A program made the translations under genes and the position numbers. This document shows, in pieces, positions 53,417 to 64,000 of a DNA stretch of 64,000 bases. The stretch is from [Phialemoniopsis] sp. UDSM-2020 (lineage: Eukaryota; Ascomycota; Sordariomycetes; Thyridiales; Thyridiaceae). Numbering within the stretch: position 1 is the stretch's first letter; the number at the start of each line of letters is the position of its first letter. The notes under the pieces are model-generated. The model made no database searches, was not told the origin of the DNA, and was given only the letters and a program-made list of their open reading frames with translations. The stretch lies in contig JAEILZ010000002.1 of the NCBI GenBank assembly GCA_018873225.1, forward strand, positions 5,580,001-5,644,000, given 5' to 3'.

Positions 53417-56180
53417 ATGCGAAATAAGTCTTTTCCAGCCCTTGCGGCTGGCCGTGCCGGCCTGCTTGCGGTACTGGCAGGTCTTCTTCTGCAGCCCGTG
53501 GCGGCAAGTGATGTGCCAGAGGATGCTTTCTGCGGCAGTGTTCTTGTGACAGCCTGCGGGAACATGAACTTTGCTGGGCCTGGCTACGGGAACTATTACC
53601 AGGCATTGTGCAACAACACACTGAAAGTCGCTTCCCTCTACGCAGGCATCAAGGTGCATTGCAAACCGGACGAATTTGAACCCGGTGTCCGATACGTTGA
53701 TGACTACTGCACCACGTGGGGAAAGATGCCGTTGATGCCCATGTCAGTTGTCGCGGAGAACATCACCGATGAGAAGATCAGCGCGATGAGACGTGTCGAG
53801 AAAGCCGACATCAAAGGAGTGAACTTGACCGAGCCCGTCTTGGTATCTGATTATTGGTTCAAGATGACTTATCGAAGTAATGTATGTTCCACCCCAGTCC
53901 ATCATATGACCTGTACTCACGGAGACACCAGAAAATCTGGAACTGGGAGGCGGACCTTCATGAGCTTTATGGGTACGTTGCTCTGGGTCACCTGAAGATT
54001 ATCCTTCTAACAAATTCTCGCTGCAGCTGGGTCTCCTATGCTTTTTGGGGCTTCATCCTCCTTGTCGGAATGCTCAACCATCTTTACGAGTCCCTCACGA
54101 ACAGGCAAAGAACCTTGGCGGACATCGAAGGCAATGGCTCTTACACTCGTAGGAAAGGATACCGTATTTTTCGACCCCTTCATGCAGCCCATTTCTGGGT
54201 CCATAAGCACATGGTCATTCCGAGCCTGTTCCCTCCGTATCGTCGACAACCCCTCTTCTGGTCCTCGATCCCTACTCGCATGGAAGGATTCATCGTCGGT
54301 TCCTTCTGGATTATCAGCATAGTTCTTGGATGCGTGAACTACGAAGCATTTGTTGGCAATACGACGTTTGTCTCCACACATTGCCATCGATATCTGACCT
54401 AATCACTAACTCTTCTCGCTCCTTGCTAGTTATAACGAGATCGCTCCTCAGGTCTGGAGATACGTTTCCGATCGAACGGGAATCATGTCATATGCCAACC
54501 TTCCCATTCTTTGGATGTTCAGCGGGAGGAATAATATCTTTCTCTGGGCAACTGGATGGCAGTTTGCGACGTTCAATGTCTTCCACAGGCACGTGGCTCG
54601 AATTGCAACCCTCCAGGCTATCGTCCACTCGCTCGGCTACACTGTCTTTTACTACGTAGCCGGATCTTGTACGTCCCTTGCTACCGCTACGACTTGCTCA
54701 AACTGGTGCTGACAAAATATTCCCTGCTTACAGGGAAAAGTTACCTCACAGCCGTCTGGCCTGAGGCCTGGTGGTACATGGGAGTGGTGGTAAGCACATT
54801 CATCTCCTCGTAGGACGACCTGTGTCTGCAGCTACTTACACATCCCAGGCCACAATCACGATGAGTCTAATCTGCCTCTTCTCTTCTATGTGGTTCAGAC
54901 AGAAATGTTACGAGACGTTCTTGATCATTCACATCGTCTTCTCTGTCGTGACGATTGTTGGTTTGTTCTAGTACATCATCCTCTATCAGAACATGGTTAT
55001 TCACGCCGCTAACACTGGGACCAGCCACACTTCTATCTTCACCAATCGCGATTACGATCCTTACCTATGGCCCTTGGTTGCAATCTGGGGCTTCGACCGA
55101 TTCCTACGACTTGTCCGTCAAGTCTATTGCAACATTCATGTCAGCCTGCGCCGGGGCAAGACGCTGCACACCACAAAGGCGACGATCGAGTACGACAGGC
55201 AAACCGGCGTCCTGACTATCATCGCAACACCAGCTACACCTTATATCACCCCTGGCCCGGGTCAGCACTACTATCTATATCAGCCATTCAGGTGGCGGGG
55301 ATGGGAGAATCACCCGTTTACCCTGGGATTCTGGAACAGGGGCGGAGTTGCTTCGGAGCCTGTGGTGTCACAGCAAGTGACTGCCACAAGCAAGTCAGAA
55401 ACAGACATCGGAGAGAACGCTCTCGTTGCTCAATCGCCTCGGTCTTCTGTCACTGCCACATCTCAGAACGCGGGTGATGTCCAGCTCATATTCTGGGTCA
55501 CTCCGTGTGACGGTTGGACGAACAAGCTTAAGAAGGAGTGTCTCAAGTCCTCGGATCCTAGTATCACCACTCACATCCTGCTCGAAGGCCCATATGGCAT
55601 GGCTGAGCCTTTGTACGCGTATGAAGAGCTAGTCCTCATTGCCGGTGGTTCGGGTATCGCCGCGACTGCTCCATATGTTCTGGATTACCTACGCCGCTCG
55701 CATCGATCCTCAGATGGCAAATCAAAAACGCGCACCAAACACATTTCGGTCGTGTGGGCGCACAGGAGCACCAAGTTCATGCAAAACGTGGCGGAGAAGG
55801 AGTTTGCAGAGGCCCTTTCCATGGACGATATCAGCCCGGTCTTCCACTCGACCGAGGTCCTGCAGTCAGGTTCCGCGTTGACGTCGTCGGAAGCCGTAGG
55901 CGAGTCCTCAGAGGAGAAGTCAGTCGGTTCTGGTGAGAAGGACGCCAAGGCCGGCAACAAGTCCGTGGGCCACCGAGGCGTGTCTATCGCACGCGGAAGA
56001 CCCGACGTCGCGCAGATCATTGCCAAAGCGGCGAGCAATGCGCACGAATGCAAGTCCCGCGTTGCTGTCATGGTTTGCGGCCCGGCGGGCCTTGCTGATG
56101 CGACAAGGGGTGCCACGCATAAGGCCATACTCGAGTACGGAGACTGCGTTGAGTACTTTGAGGAAGCATTTGGCTGGTAA
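53417..56180 (+). pseudogene. FRE-type ferric reductase gene with in-frame TAG
   Basis: Six exons (53417-53881, 53932-53972, 54027-54365, 54430-54668, 54734-54789 and 54849-56180) join in one frame of 824 codons. They encode a signal peptide, a Cys-containing ectodomain, a multi-pass ferric-reductase core (His in [15 protein letters not shown], and FLIIHIVFS), an FAD motif HPFTLG (about 535) and NADPH motifs AGGSGIAAT (about 646) and VCGPAGLAD. Codon 421, at 54969-54971, is TAG, in the last membrane region, with conserved-looking sequence on both sides. No plausible intron removes it. A product stopping there would lack the FAD and NADPH domains. Readthrough, strain-specific loss or a base error are possible. 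If intact, it would reduce ferric iron at the plasma membrane. Confidence 0.85.
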
Positions 56181-56333
56181 AATCCCAGCTGTGAAGTGTA
56201 TTGTGTTGGGAATGACGACATCAAAAGTATGCTAGACAGGAATACAGTACACAGCCATGTACATGATTGTGTGAGAATCTGTCAACATCCTTGTATCTGT
56301 ATGCATTGAATTTACGATTCGACATGTGCCGCT

Positions 56334-58111
56334 CTAGAACATGATCAAATTGCGGATCGCATTGTTGAGTAATTCTTGCTTCTCCGGCGTCAGAGGGATG
56401 TCGGCCCAGGCTGGTTTGCCAGAGGTTTCGATAAGCCCAGTCTGCTCGCCATTGAAGGCCATTACTTTATGGCCCTGGAGATATGACTCCCACGGCTGCT
56501 CTCCGTAGGCTAGCTGAATGGCCGCCTCGCACATCTTGTTTGACGTGAGCTCCGTCGATGGATCCACACTCTTAGCTCCCGCAACGGTCGGTAGCCTAAA
56601 GAACATCGAGTTTCCAAGCGAGTGATACGCCCGTCCTTTAAACGGGCTTTGTGGGAAATTGTCCTCCTGCTCAAAGGAGTACAGAGCGACAGGTAACTCC
56701 GGATGGCCAGCAGCAACGTCGTGGGCAACCTTCTTGAAGAAGAAGTCTGATGCCAGCTGTATGAGGCTATCCAGGGAGTTTCCAGGTACATCGTCATCCT
56801 GAAAACCGTAAGTTTTGAGGACTTTTCTTGTGAAGTCCGTGTCACCAAGGGAAGCTTTCAACTTGGCAACAGCTTGGGACCCTGTCCACTCAGCCCAGTG
56901 TAAGCCAAACAAGGCCATCTCTTCCTTGGCCGCGCCAATGACAATCCCCTGAGCCCAGGAAGGGAAAGGCGTGGGGTCCTGTACCGACGACTCCGGAGAC
57001 TGGTCAACAAACCACTGCGCATCCCAGATGGGCTGAATCACGCCCACAGGAGTCATCTTGTTGAAGTCTGCAGGAGTCAGACTCCGCAGTGCATCCAGCT
57101 TCTGGCTAGCCGGCGCAGTTGCTGGCACTCCACACTGACCGACGAGTTGATCGAATGCAGCTTGGGCAGTGTCCTCATCAGCGAGGCTTACTGCAGCAGG
57201 GGAGAGGATGAAAGCTCGTTGAAAGGCAGGGAAGTTTGATCGGAAGTGCATCAGGATGCAGCATGCTCCGGCGGACTCGCCAGCGCAGGTCACATTATAC
57301 CCGTCACCACCGAAAAAACGGATGTTTCTCTGAACCTGTTTCAAGCTGTCAGAGGAGTGTCAACAGAAGTCGAGCAGAGTGCTCACCCATTCCAGCCCTA
57401 GTCTTTGATCGTGTAGAGCAAGGTTGGCATAGCCCTTCTCGCCCAGTCTCATTGCCTCATCTCTCAGCTCTCGTGATGTCAGGAATCCGTAGTATCCTAG
57501 ACGATAGTTCAAAGTAACGACGATAATGGGTTTGCCGATCTGCATTGCATGTTGAACAATGTAATTGCCGTCTGTCCAGCAACCGATCAGTTATTGAATT
57601 AATAAGACAAGACCTGTCAGCACGTACCATATTCGTCTGTATTGGCTCCATAGTGAAAAGCACCACCATGAATCCATACCAGAACAGGAAGCGGGCTCTT
57701 GGATGAGGTGGCATCTGGAGGTGTATATATGTTCAGATTGAGGCAAGTGTACTCTGCACCGGAACTCGTATCTGACAGAATATTTGGATACAGATGCTTC
57801 GTAGCCTGGTGAGGTGTGTCGACATCTTGTGGGCAGATGGGGCCAAACTCGGTGCAGTTGAGGATCCCGACTTCGCTGCGAGGCTCGATGACTTTAGCCT
57901 CTCGAAAGCGGCCGGGAAATCGTGCGAATGGGACGTTCAGATAGCTAGCTACGCCTGTTGAAGATTTGATGACTCCGTGAAGCTTGAGCTGGTTGATGCT
58001 AATCTGAATGTTGCTGTCCGTCGCCTCAGGGTGACAGCTTTGCTCCTGAACTTGCGGAGCCTTTAGGTCCTCCCTGGGGATGTTTTGGCTGAGCAGTTCG
58101 GTGGTTGCCAT
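56334..58111 (-). CDS. Type-B carboxylesterase/lipase
   Basis: Three exons (57628-58111, 57387-57571 and 56334-57335) give 556 residues. I use the ATG at 58111. Typical family blocks appear in order: YLNVPFARFPGRF, EYTCLNLNIYTP, VLVWIHGGAFHYG (oxyanion loop), VVTLNYRLGYYGFL, LGLEWVQRNIRFFGGD and CAGESAGAC, with Ser244 as nucleophile. GAAKEEMALF carries the acidic residue, and AYHSLGNSMFF probably supplies the His. No secretion signal is clear, so the enzyme may be intracellular. It hydrolyses carboxylic esters; the substrate is unknown. The gene is convergent with the ferric reductase gene. Confidence 0.93.
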
Positions 58112-58428
58112 CGTCAAAAGAGTGAAACAGCCTGTAGTGCCAACCATGCAATAATTGACTTGGCCAATTTCGTAATAGACTTTGAACTCTGACTTGAACT
58201 TATAACATGGCCAAGAATCCAAGATGTACAGGGGTTATTGGATGGTTCGGGGGCATGGAGTGGCTCTTCGGGGACGCTTGTGCTAGGCCACATTGAAGTC
58301 CGACACCATGGTCCAGGATCGCGTGATTCGGCCGGGATTGCAGACAAAACACCGTATTTCACCAGTCTAGATTACCCCAGAGACCACATGATGCACCTTC
58401 TGCATTGCGGCTAACCTACTAGTCTCTG
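58112..58428. other. Short intergenic region
   Basis: About 320 bases hold the esterase 5' flank and the transcription factor 3' flank. No motif was recognised. Confidence 0.4.
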
Positions 58429-60961
58429 TCATAATTGTTCCCCGGAGTCATTCATGTGCAAGACACGCAGCACCGCGTTGCGGAAATTGTGTGCGATGCC
58501 CCACATGGTCTTTCGGCGAAGCTCATCGGCAGTTTCCTGCAGGAGCTGTCGCATGCCTTCTGGGGAGGCGAGATCAGGGATGCCGTGCATCCTTAGAATG
58601 TGGTCTCCTCCCTTGTCTAGCCATTCGTGGATTGCTTGCCCCTCGGGTGTGTCACTTCCCCCGAGCCAGTCGAGCTGACAAATTGGCCGTTTCCTTGCGT
58701 CAGTTGCCGACCTCGGAGCCGAATCGTTCATCAGTAAGCCCGCAACAGACCAAAGGAACATGGCTGCGTGAAACGTATGGTATGACTCCCAGGGGTGGTT
58801 GCATGGATATTGTCTGGCGAGACTGAAGAGCTGACCAGCGGCGAATGCTGTCAGCTTGACCTTGGCGGGACTTTTCCGGGCCCATCGTTCCAAGACTTCT
58901 TGCGCTTCTGCAGCGCGGTGTGATCCTTCCCAGATGAAGTGCAGGTAGTCGCAGACATCGTCTGTCGCGAGTATGTGTGCCCCCCACATAATCTGCATCT
59001 GCTGGGTGAGGGCATTGGAAGCTCGAGACGTTAGGTAATCGATGTTTGGCTTGATGGGACGTTCAAACTGCTTCAAAACGCTCAGCAGGTGTTCCAGCGT
59101 GTCACCAGCCCCTAGACATCGATATGTCTCGAAGGCAGACTCTCGTGCGTCGTATACCGCACGAGTGAGCATAGTAGTGATAAGCTTGCGATGCTCATCG
59201 TCAGGCACGTTTTTGAGTGCCTCGCCATCATTCGCGAGGACTGTTTCGATCGTTGACTTGAACGAAATGTTGGGTGGGCCAAAGTCGGCCCAGGGATGGA
59301 GGGCAGCCCAGGCTTGGTGCGATTGCGCCTCCCAGCAGTCTGCAGAGCATGGCAGTTGCAAATCCATCGTTTCAGCTGTTGATAACAATGGCCGAGAGTT
59401 GCGAGAGGTGGCTGCAGCTGTGTCAAAGGTCTAACGTTTGGAATAAAATCAGTGACATGTAAACCGACATAATGAGACGTGGACTCACAACCACTGCCCA
59501 TGCCAGCCGTCTCCATCTTTCGGCATAGATCCAGGATTCCCAGCGCTGTAAGACTGTGTCTTCATCTCTCTTTCGTACTTTCTTCTGGTTAAATAGTCCC
59601 ATGCACCGGGCATTGATCACGATCGAACAACGCATGGTGTCACTTAATTCATAAAGTCTTTTGTTCCCGCTCGAGAAGCCATGAAGCGATTGGAGAAGCT
59701 GAGCCGTGAGATATGACTCGGTTCGTACATATCTCGGGTCTCGTTCAGCCTACCGGGAGATGACATTTTAGCATCATAAGTTGGGTGAGCCATGCAAGGA
59801 CAACTTACCATGCACAACAGAAGACGCCGGACCAGCTCGCAGAGCGATGTAGCAAAGGCATTAGAGTCTTGCACCCCAGAATAGCGTGCCCCAATGGCGA
59901 CCATGGCCAGTGTCAAGGCAGGGTCCCTCGTGGGATCAAAGGTCGGTCGGTGTATCATGGGAAAGAACTGGATGCATGAATAGTGTCAGACTTTGCATCC
60001 CATGCCATGGCAGGGACCACTATACAAACCTGATCAAAATTCGCGAAGTATAGATCAATACAATGATCAAGCTGTTCCTTGTTCGGAAACTGCTCCAATG
60101 AGACCGCGTTCCAGGGTGCGCCGTCTGTGGGAATCCGGAGAACGTCTCTTAGATTGAGAGTAGCCGCATCGCTCAACTTTGGGAGCGAATAGCGATTCGG
60201 GTATGCAGCATGGTCCCACTCGTTGTCAAATCTGGGAAGATTGTTCAGATGGACCTGCACTGCGGACCAGATCATGGGCCAGCGGTCTTCAGGAACCACC
60301 GGGTCGTCATCTGGTGGAGTGCGTTGCCTGCCGGGATGGTGCGTAGCAGCATCCTGGGGCACTCTGTCGAATGCGATGTCTCTTTGCCGAGAGTATTCGC
60401 TCAGGTACGTCGTGCCAAAGTCGACTGGCTGCAATGTCTGTGCCATCTGCATCGAGTCCGCGTAGGTCGCATCTTCCATCGAGACCGGAAACAGCCAGTC
60501 GAGTGGCGAGGGATCAGGTGCGATCCCCATCATATCGACCGTGCCTGCTCCCACTAGGTAGTTGGGAAAGCCCGCCTCGGGCATCTGTTCGAAGGCGCTG
60601 GTCGCGTTTGATCCGGCATTCTCTATCGCCGCAAACGATAGCTGGGGACCTGATGCAGAGCTATCGGCCGGTGACAAAGTCTTGAGGTGTTCGATATCTT
60701 CTTCGTAAACACATTCAAGACCACGACTAGCACAACGAGTGCACGATGGCCGTTCAGCCAAGCACTTGACCTTGCATCTGCAACAGAGTCAGCGCTGAGC
60801 CACGAATGAGGAGCGACTGAGGATACATACTTGCTGCAACGAACGCAGGCCTTTCTCTTGACCTTGGGCTGTCTTCTGCTCGGGTCGTGTATATCAAAGT
60901 GGCGACGCAATGTGTAGCTCCGCTCAAAACATTTCCCGCATATGTTACACTGCTTCGCCAT
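58429..60961 (-). CDS. Transcription factor with C2H2 finger plus Zn2Cys6 cluster
   Basis: Five exons (60831-60961, 60030-60777, 59809-59967, 59489-59749 and 58429-59430) give 766 residues. The N-terminus has one C2H2 finger (Cys5, Cys8, His21, His25). It is followed directly by a Zn2Cys6 cluster (Cys39, 42, 49, 56, 59 and 66, spaced CX2CX6CX6CX2CX6C). Intron 1 splits the cluster. The FFPMIHRPTFD block and the GNKRLYELSD and WESWIYAERWRRLAW blocks match the Fungal_trans region usual in this double-zinc group. The C-terminus (SYHTFHAAMFLWSVAGLL) is also typical. It lies downstream of a sugar-type transporter gene on the same strand; a regulatory link is only a guess. Confidence 0.92.
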
Positions 60962-61428
60962 CTCACTGCTGTGTTTCGAGCCTCTAGAGAAGGGTGTGTC
61001 TTGTTAGGGCATGACTTCGTGAGGACAAAAGTTTTGACTAGAGATCTGAGACTAGAGTTCGTTCGCCCTAGTCTGCATATCAAGTAAGGATACCGCTAGG
61101 TAATGCAAAGAGTCACATCAATATGCCGTGACTGATGATTGACTTGTTGATTGATCATCAAAGTTGGTTTTACTTCTAGCTAAAAGTGCGGGGTGATCAG
61201 GGGATTTAAGTAGCTAAGCTCGGCGATGGTTTGCCTCCGTGGAGCCCATTCCTTGCCCCAAGATCTCTTCGGGCTAGCTTTCAGGGGCTAGCTTCAGGGC
61301 TAGATTTCGTGCGTAGTGACAACGCCATGGGTTTCCTTCTCCGAGTCATGCCGAGCAGCCACACCGTGAACTGTTTTAGTGACAGTGTAGCTTTTGAATC
61401 CCCAAGCCGAAATTTCCTGGTATTTCCA
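60962..61428. other. Intergenic, possibly including the terminal exon of the transporter gene
   Basis: A short direct repeat around the phrase GGGCTAGCTT lies near 61270-61300. Part of 61281-61370 may be a final transporter exon (see that entry). No other coding sequence was recognised. Confidence 0.4.
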
Positions 61429-63134
61429 TCAGTCTTGAAGAATAAAAAGTGTGTTGTTCTGGGGGTTGCTTACGTTCATGAACATCTCGTCAATCTCCTC
61501 AAGCGTGCGATCCTTCGTTTCTATGTGTTGATTACTTAGCCAAGGGACGGCGCGGATTTCAAAAGGGTGCACGTACCTGGAACGAAGAAGATGGAATAGA
61601 TAAGCGTCAGGATCTGACATCCACCAAAGATAAATCCGACCTTGGGGCCGAGATTAACATAGTCGTCGCTCAGAAGATACGGCATACCGCAGATGATTAG
61701 CAAGTCAACGAGCCATCCCGCGCTGGTGGCGAGTGCGACGGTTTTCGACCGCATTTTGGTTGAGGAAATCTCGCCCAGAAGGACTTGAGAAACTGCTCCC
61801 CAGGTAGCACCATATGAGAACAGGAATAGCGAAACAAAGGCGGCCAAGCATTGCTGCGCGGCAGTACTCCCAGGCGCAGCCGTACCGACAATGGCAAACG
61901 TGAACATACACACGCCTTGTGCCACGGCACCACTGATGAGGATAGTTCTGCGGCCAATAAACTTGATCAAGACGAAGGACATTAGAGAGCCGCAGATGGC
62001 GCACATTCCTGCTATGACTGTGATGGTGAATGGGTTCTTAACACCCGACAGACTGAAGAACAACGTGCCGTACCTGTGAGTGTGAGTGTTAGCAGGAGGG
62101 TTTCTCATGCTATTGTTCAAAAGATACTCACCCGGAAATGAAAGCAATGCCCGAGAGCTCCTGGCATATGGTTGTGATGATCGTGATCAAGGTCCTTCGG
62201 CGATCTGTTCCCTTGAAGCAGTCTATCCAATTGGCGGAGCCTTCGAGTTCTCTTTCCAGTTCGTAGAATGCCGCAATGTCATTGACCTCTTCCTCGATCT
62301 CGGCTTCCGGCCATGTTGGCCCGCGCAGCTTGCGCATCGCTGCGAGTGCCTTGTCTGGCTTGCCTCGTGAGACATAGTATCCTAGGCCGGGAAGTTAGCG
62401 GACGTTGTTAACATCGACATGCGTGGAGACCTACGAGGAGTGTCAGGAACCCAGTACAGAAATGCAATCAAGATGATCGGAGGGAGGAGCTCGGTCAACA
62501 ATGGCGCGCGATAGGACCATTCGTTGGGAATAGCATGTGTGCCTTGGTTGATGCACTGGCCGACGAACTGCGAGATATTGATAATGGCCTGGTACATGAC
62601 AATAACGGATCCGCGCAGAGACGCCGGTGTCGTCTCCGCCCAGTACGGAATGACAAAGTTGGCTGCGAAGCCGGTACCCAGGCCGGCGATGGCCTTGCCC
62701 GCGAGGAGGCCGCCATAGTTCGTGACTCCGGCTTGTATAGCAGGTCCGACGAGAGATGTGAATGCAGCAAGGAAGAGACCAATACGCCTTCCGAAGCGGG
62801 TGCCGATATTCCCAGAGACGGCGGCAGCAACTAAGGCCGCGGCGAGTGTGATGCCATATATGGTGGTTTGCTGGGTTGCTGAAAGGACGTTTTGACCTAG
62901 TCTCGGGTTGTAGAATCCGAAGTTTTGGTTGTAACTACAAACACCGATGGTTAACATCCCAGACTCAGAGCAGCCATGGATATGGGTAGCATAAGCTTAC
63001 ACTGGCATGGCCAGGAACCCAGAAGTTTCACCAAGGTCCAAGCCATACAGGACAGCAACTAGACCGACAAAGGCGCAGTAACCCAGTACGCGCCAGTTGC
63101 TTCGGCGCGCGGAAGGGAGTTGTTGGCTATCCAT
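61429..63134 (-). CDS. MFS sugar transporter (hexose-transporter family)
   Basis: Exons at 63001-63134, 62435-62934, 62132-62381, 61577-62073 and 61429-61520 give about 490 residues. The start is the ATG at 63134. Sugar-transporter signatures are present: GTRFGRRIGLF after helix 2, AGLGTGFAANFVIPYWAE in parts, YWVPDTPR closing the first half, FIGRRTILISG in the second half, and ETKDRTLEEIDEMF near the end, which is completed by splicing. It should import a hexose or related sugar. The 3' end is uncertain. A GTAAGC donor at 61468-61473 suggests one more splice to an exon ending between about 61281 and 61302, since the unspliced tail lacks family character. Confidence 0.9.
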
Positions 63135-63752
63135 CTTCGAACACGCTTTGTGGAGGGCGATGTCGCTTGCTGGAGATCAACAGGAGGAGTGGGGAATGAG
63201 TACCAAGCTGGGATCTGTCGGTTCCTTCTTATAGACAGAGTTGACGACTGAGTCCCCGCGCCTATCTCACACACACGATCCGTAGAACCGGGGTCTAGAC
63301 GGCATCGCACAGGAAATCATAACCGAGAGAACGAGAAATCAATGCGGAGAGCCGAGTGACTAAGTCCGCAAGGCATGGGGAAGAATTTGGGTTGTGGAGA
63401 GTGGAGGTGGAAGTAAGCTAGCCCTAGTGCCCCCGAAGCCCCGAGGCCAAACCCCAAATGTGTGACACGCGATGCAATGGTTTCGGGACGCGATGGGATG
63501 CGTAGTCTCGCTCTTCTGGTTAATGCATTCGATATGGTGCCAAGGGGGTGGTGACAGATTGGCTAATAGTGTTCCTTTGATGTCCTCCAAGAAGAACTGA
63601 TCGACCAGGGTCATCCCACCCCCCACCTGAGCATTATAATCCAGACAGCCACTGCAAATTTCAAGAACGATTCGAAAGTCTATCAGAGGGCTAAAAAGGG
63701 TGTAGGAGAAACTATTCGTACAATCAGAAATAGTTAACAACGTCGATCGTTA
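63135..63752. other. Intergenic, about 620 bases
   Basis: This is the promoter of the sugar transporter gene and the 3' flank of the dehydrogenase gene. A leftward open frame at 63360-63740 shows no protein character. Confidence 0.4.
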
Positions 63753-64000
63753 TCAATTCAACCAGCCTTCCTTTCCCATCACCTCCTTGGTCCACTCATC
63801 CAACCTCTCTGCGAGCTTCTCATCCTTTGCCGCACTGCTCTGCCAGCTCGGCTCCCCGAACCGCTTGTAAATCTCGAGATATTCACCGCTCCGCTCCGGC
63901 TTCATGTCCGGGCTCGCCACGCAGTACAAGCTGTTCCACGACCCCTTGTCTGCCGGCCACATCATCCCAAACACGCGCACAACCGAGAAAAGACGACTGA
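63753..64000 (-). CDS. C-terminal end of a short-chain dehydrogenase/reductase (partial)
   Basis: Only the last 82 or so codons are inside the window, and the frame is open to the right edge. The sequence GSWNSLYCVASPDMKPERSG, then EYLEIYKRFGEPSWQSSAAKDEKLAERLDEW in parts, matches the C-terminus of fungal SDRs of the retinol-dehydrogenase type. There a small-residue/SL segment precedes a Gly-Tyr turn and a final DxKLAxxLWxWT-like helix. The Rossmann fold and YxxxK site would lie beyond 64000. Confidence 0.75.
   Translation of the reverse strand, partial: SRLFSVVRVFGMMWPADKGSWNSLYCVASPDMKPERSGEYLEIYKRFGEPSWQSSAAKDEKLAERLDEWTKEVMGKEGWLN

Noticed and set aside
54906..54970. 65-base intron that would remove the ferric reductase TAG
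   Set aside because: It shifts the downstream frame and deletes part of a conserved membrane helix.
1..64000. CRISPR arrays, bacterial operons, viral or retroelement polyproteins
   Set aside because: No regular spacer arrays, no reverse transcriptase, integrase or capsid-like frames were seen; the gene style is fungal throughout.

Overview
The window looks like nuclear DNA of a filamentous ascomycete (Pezizomycotina, most likely a Sordariomycete). The support is: coding exons split by many 50-65 bp GT-AG introns with CTRAC/CTAAC-type branch sites, Zn(II)2Cys6 regulators, a HET-domain gene, a fungal STAND NTPase, GPI-type and Cys-rich secreted proteins, and a fungal PKS-NRPS megasynthase. No species can be named from the sequence alone. 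I saw no rRNA, tRNA, CRISPR or intact transposon.

1-15.8 kb is the right part of a secondary-metabolite cluster. A highly reducing PKS-NRPS hybrid (minus strand, 3' end beyond the left edge) carries KS-AT-DH-MT-(degenerate ER region)-KR-ACP-C-A-T. The ER region has no recognisable NADPH site, so a separate trans-acting enoyl reductase is expected, but none lies in this window. Two small multi-pass membrane proteins (12.2-12.6 and 13.1-13.6 kb) and a Zn2Cys6 regulator (14.3-15.8 kb) sit beside it and are probably cluster members. 15.8-18 kb is gene-poor. A GC-rich stretch gives way to an AT-rich stretch that borders a decayed AAA-ATPase gene (18-19.7 kb).

20-32.6 kb is mixed: a 770-residue conserved fungal protein with two membrane segments, a small membrane protein, a small hydrophilic protein with an N-myristoylation-type start, a GNAT acetyltransferase, a divergently transcribed MFS transporter and Zn2Cys6 factor, and a cell-surface protein with two CPSGW motifs.

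33-51 kb resembles an allorecognition and cell-surface island. A Helo-like N-terminal-domain protein with a retropepsin-like C-terminus is followed by a STAND/NACHT NTPase on the same strand. Next come a pepsin-like aspartic protease, a divergent pair made of a prolyl 4-hydroxylase and a PDI/thioredoxin-fold protein without the CxxC active site, a 650-residue repeat protein with four Ser/Thr/Gly-rich repeats and four Cys-rich modules, a small GPI-type Cys-rich protein, and a HET-domain protein. About 2.7 kb without genes follows, with one striking inverted repeat.

53-64 kb holds an FRE-type ferric reductase gene interrupted by an in-frame TAG, a type-B carboxylesterase, a transcription factor with both a C2H2 finger and a Zn2Cys6 cluster, a sugar-type MFS transporter, and the C-terminal end of a short-chain dehydrogenase that runs off the right edge.

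Exon boundaries were derived by hand from splice signals and reading-frame continuity. Domain names come from motif recognition, not from a database search.
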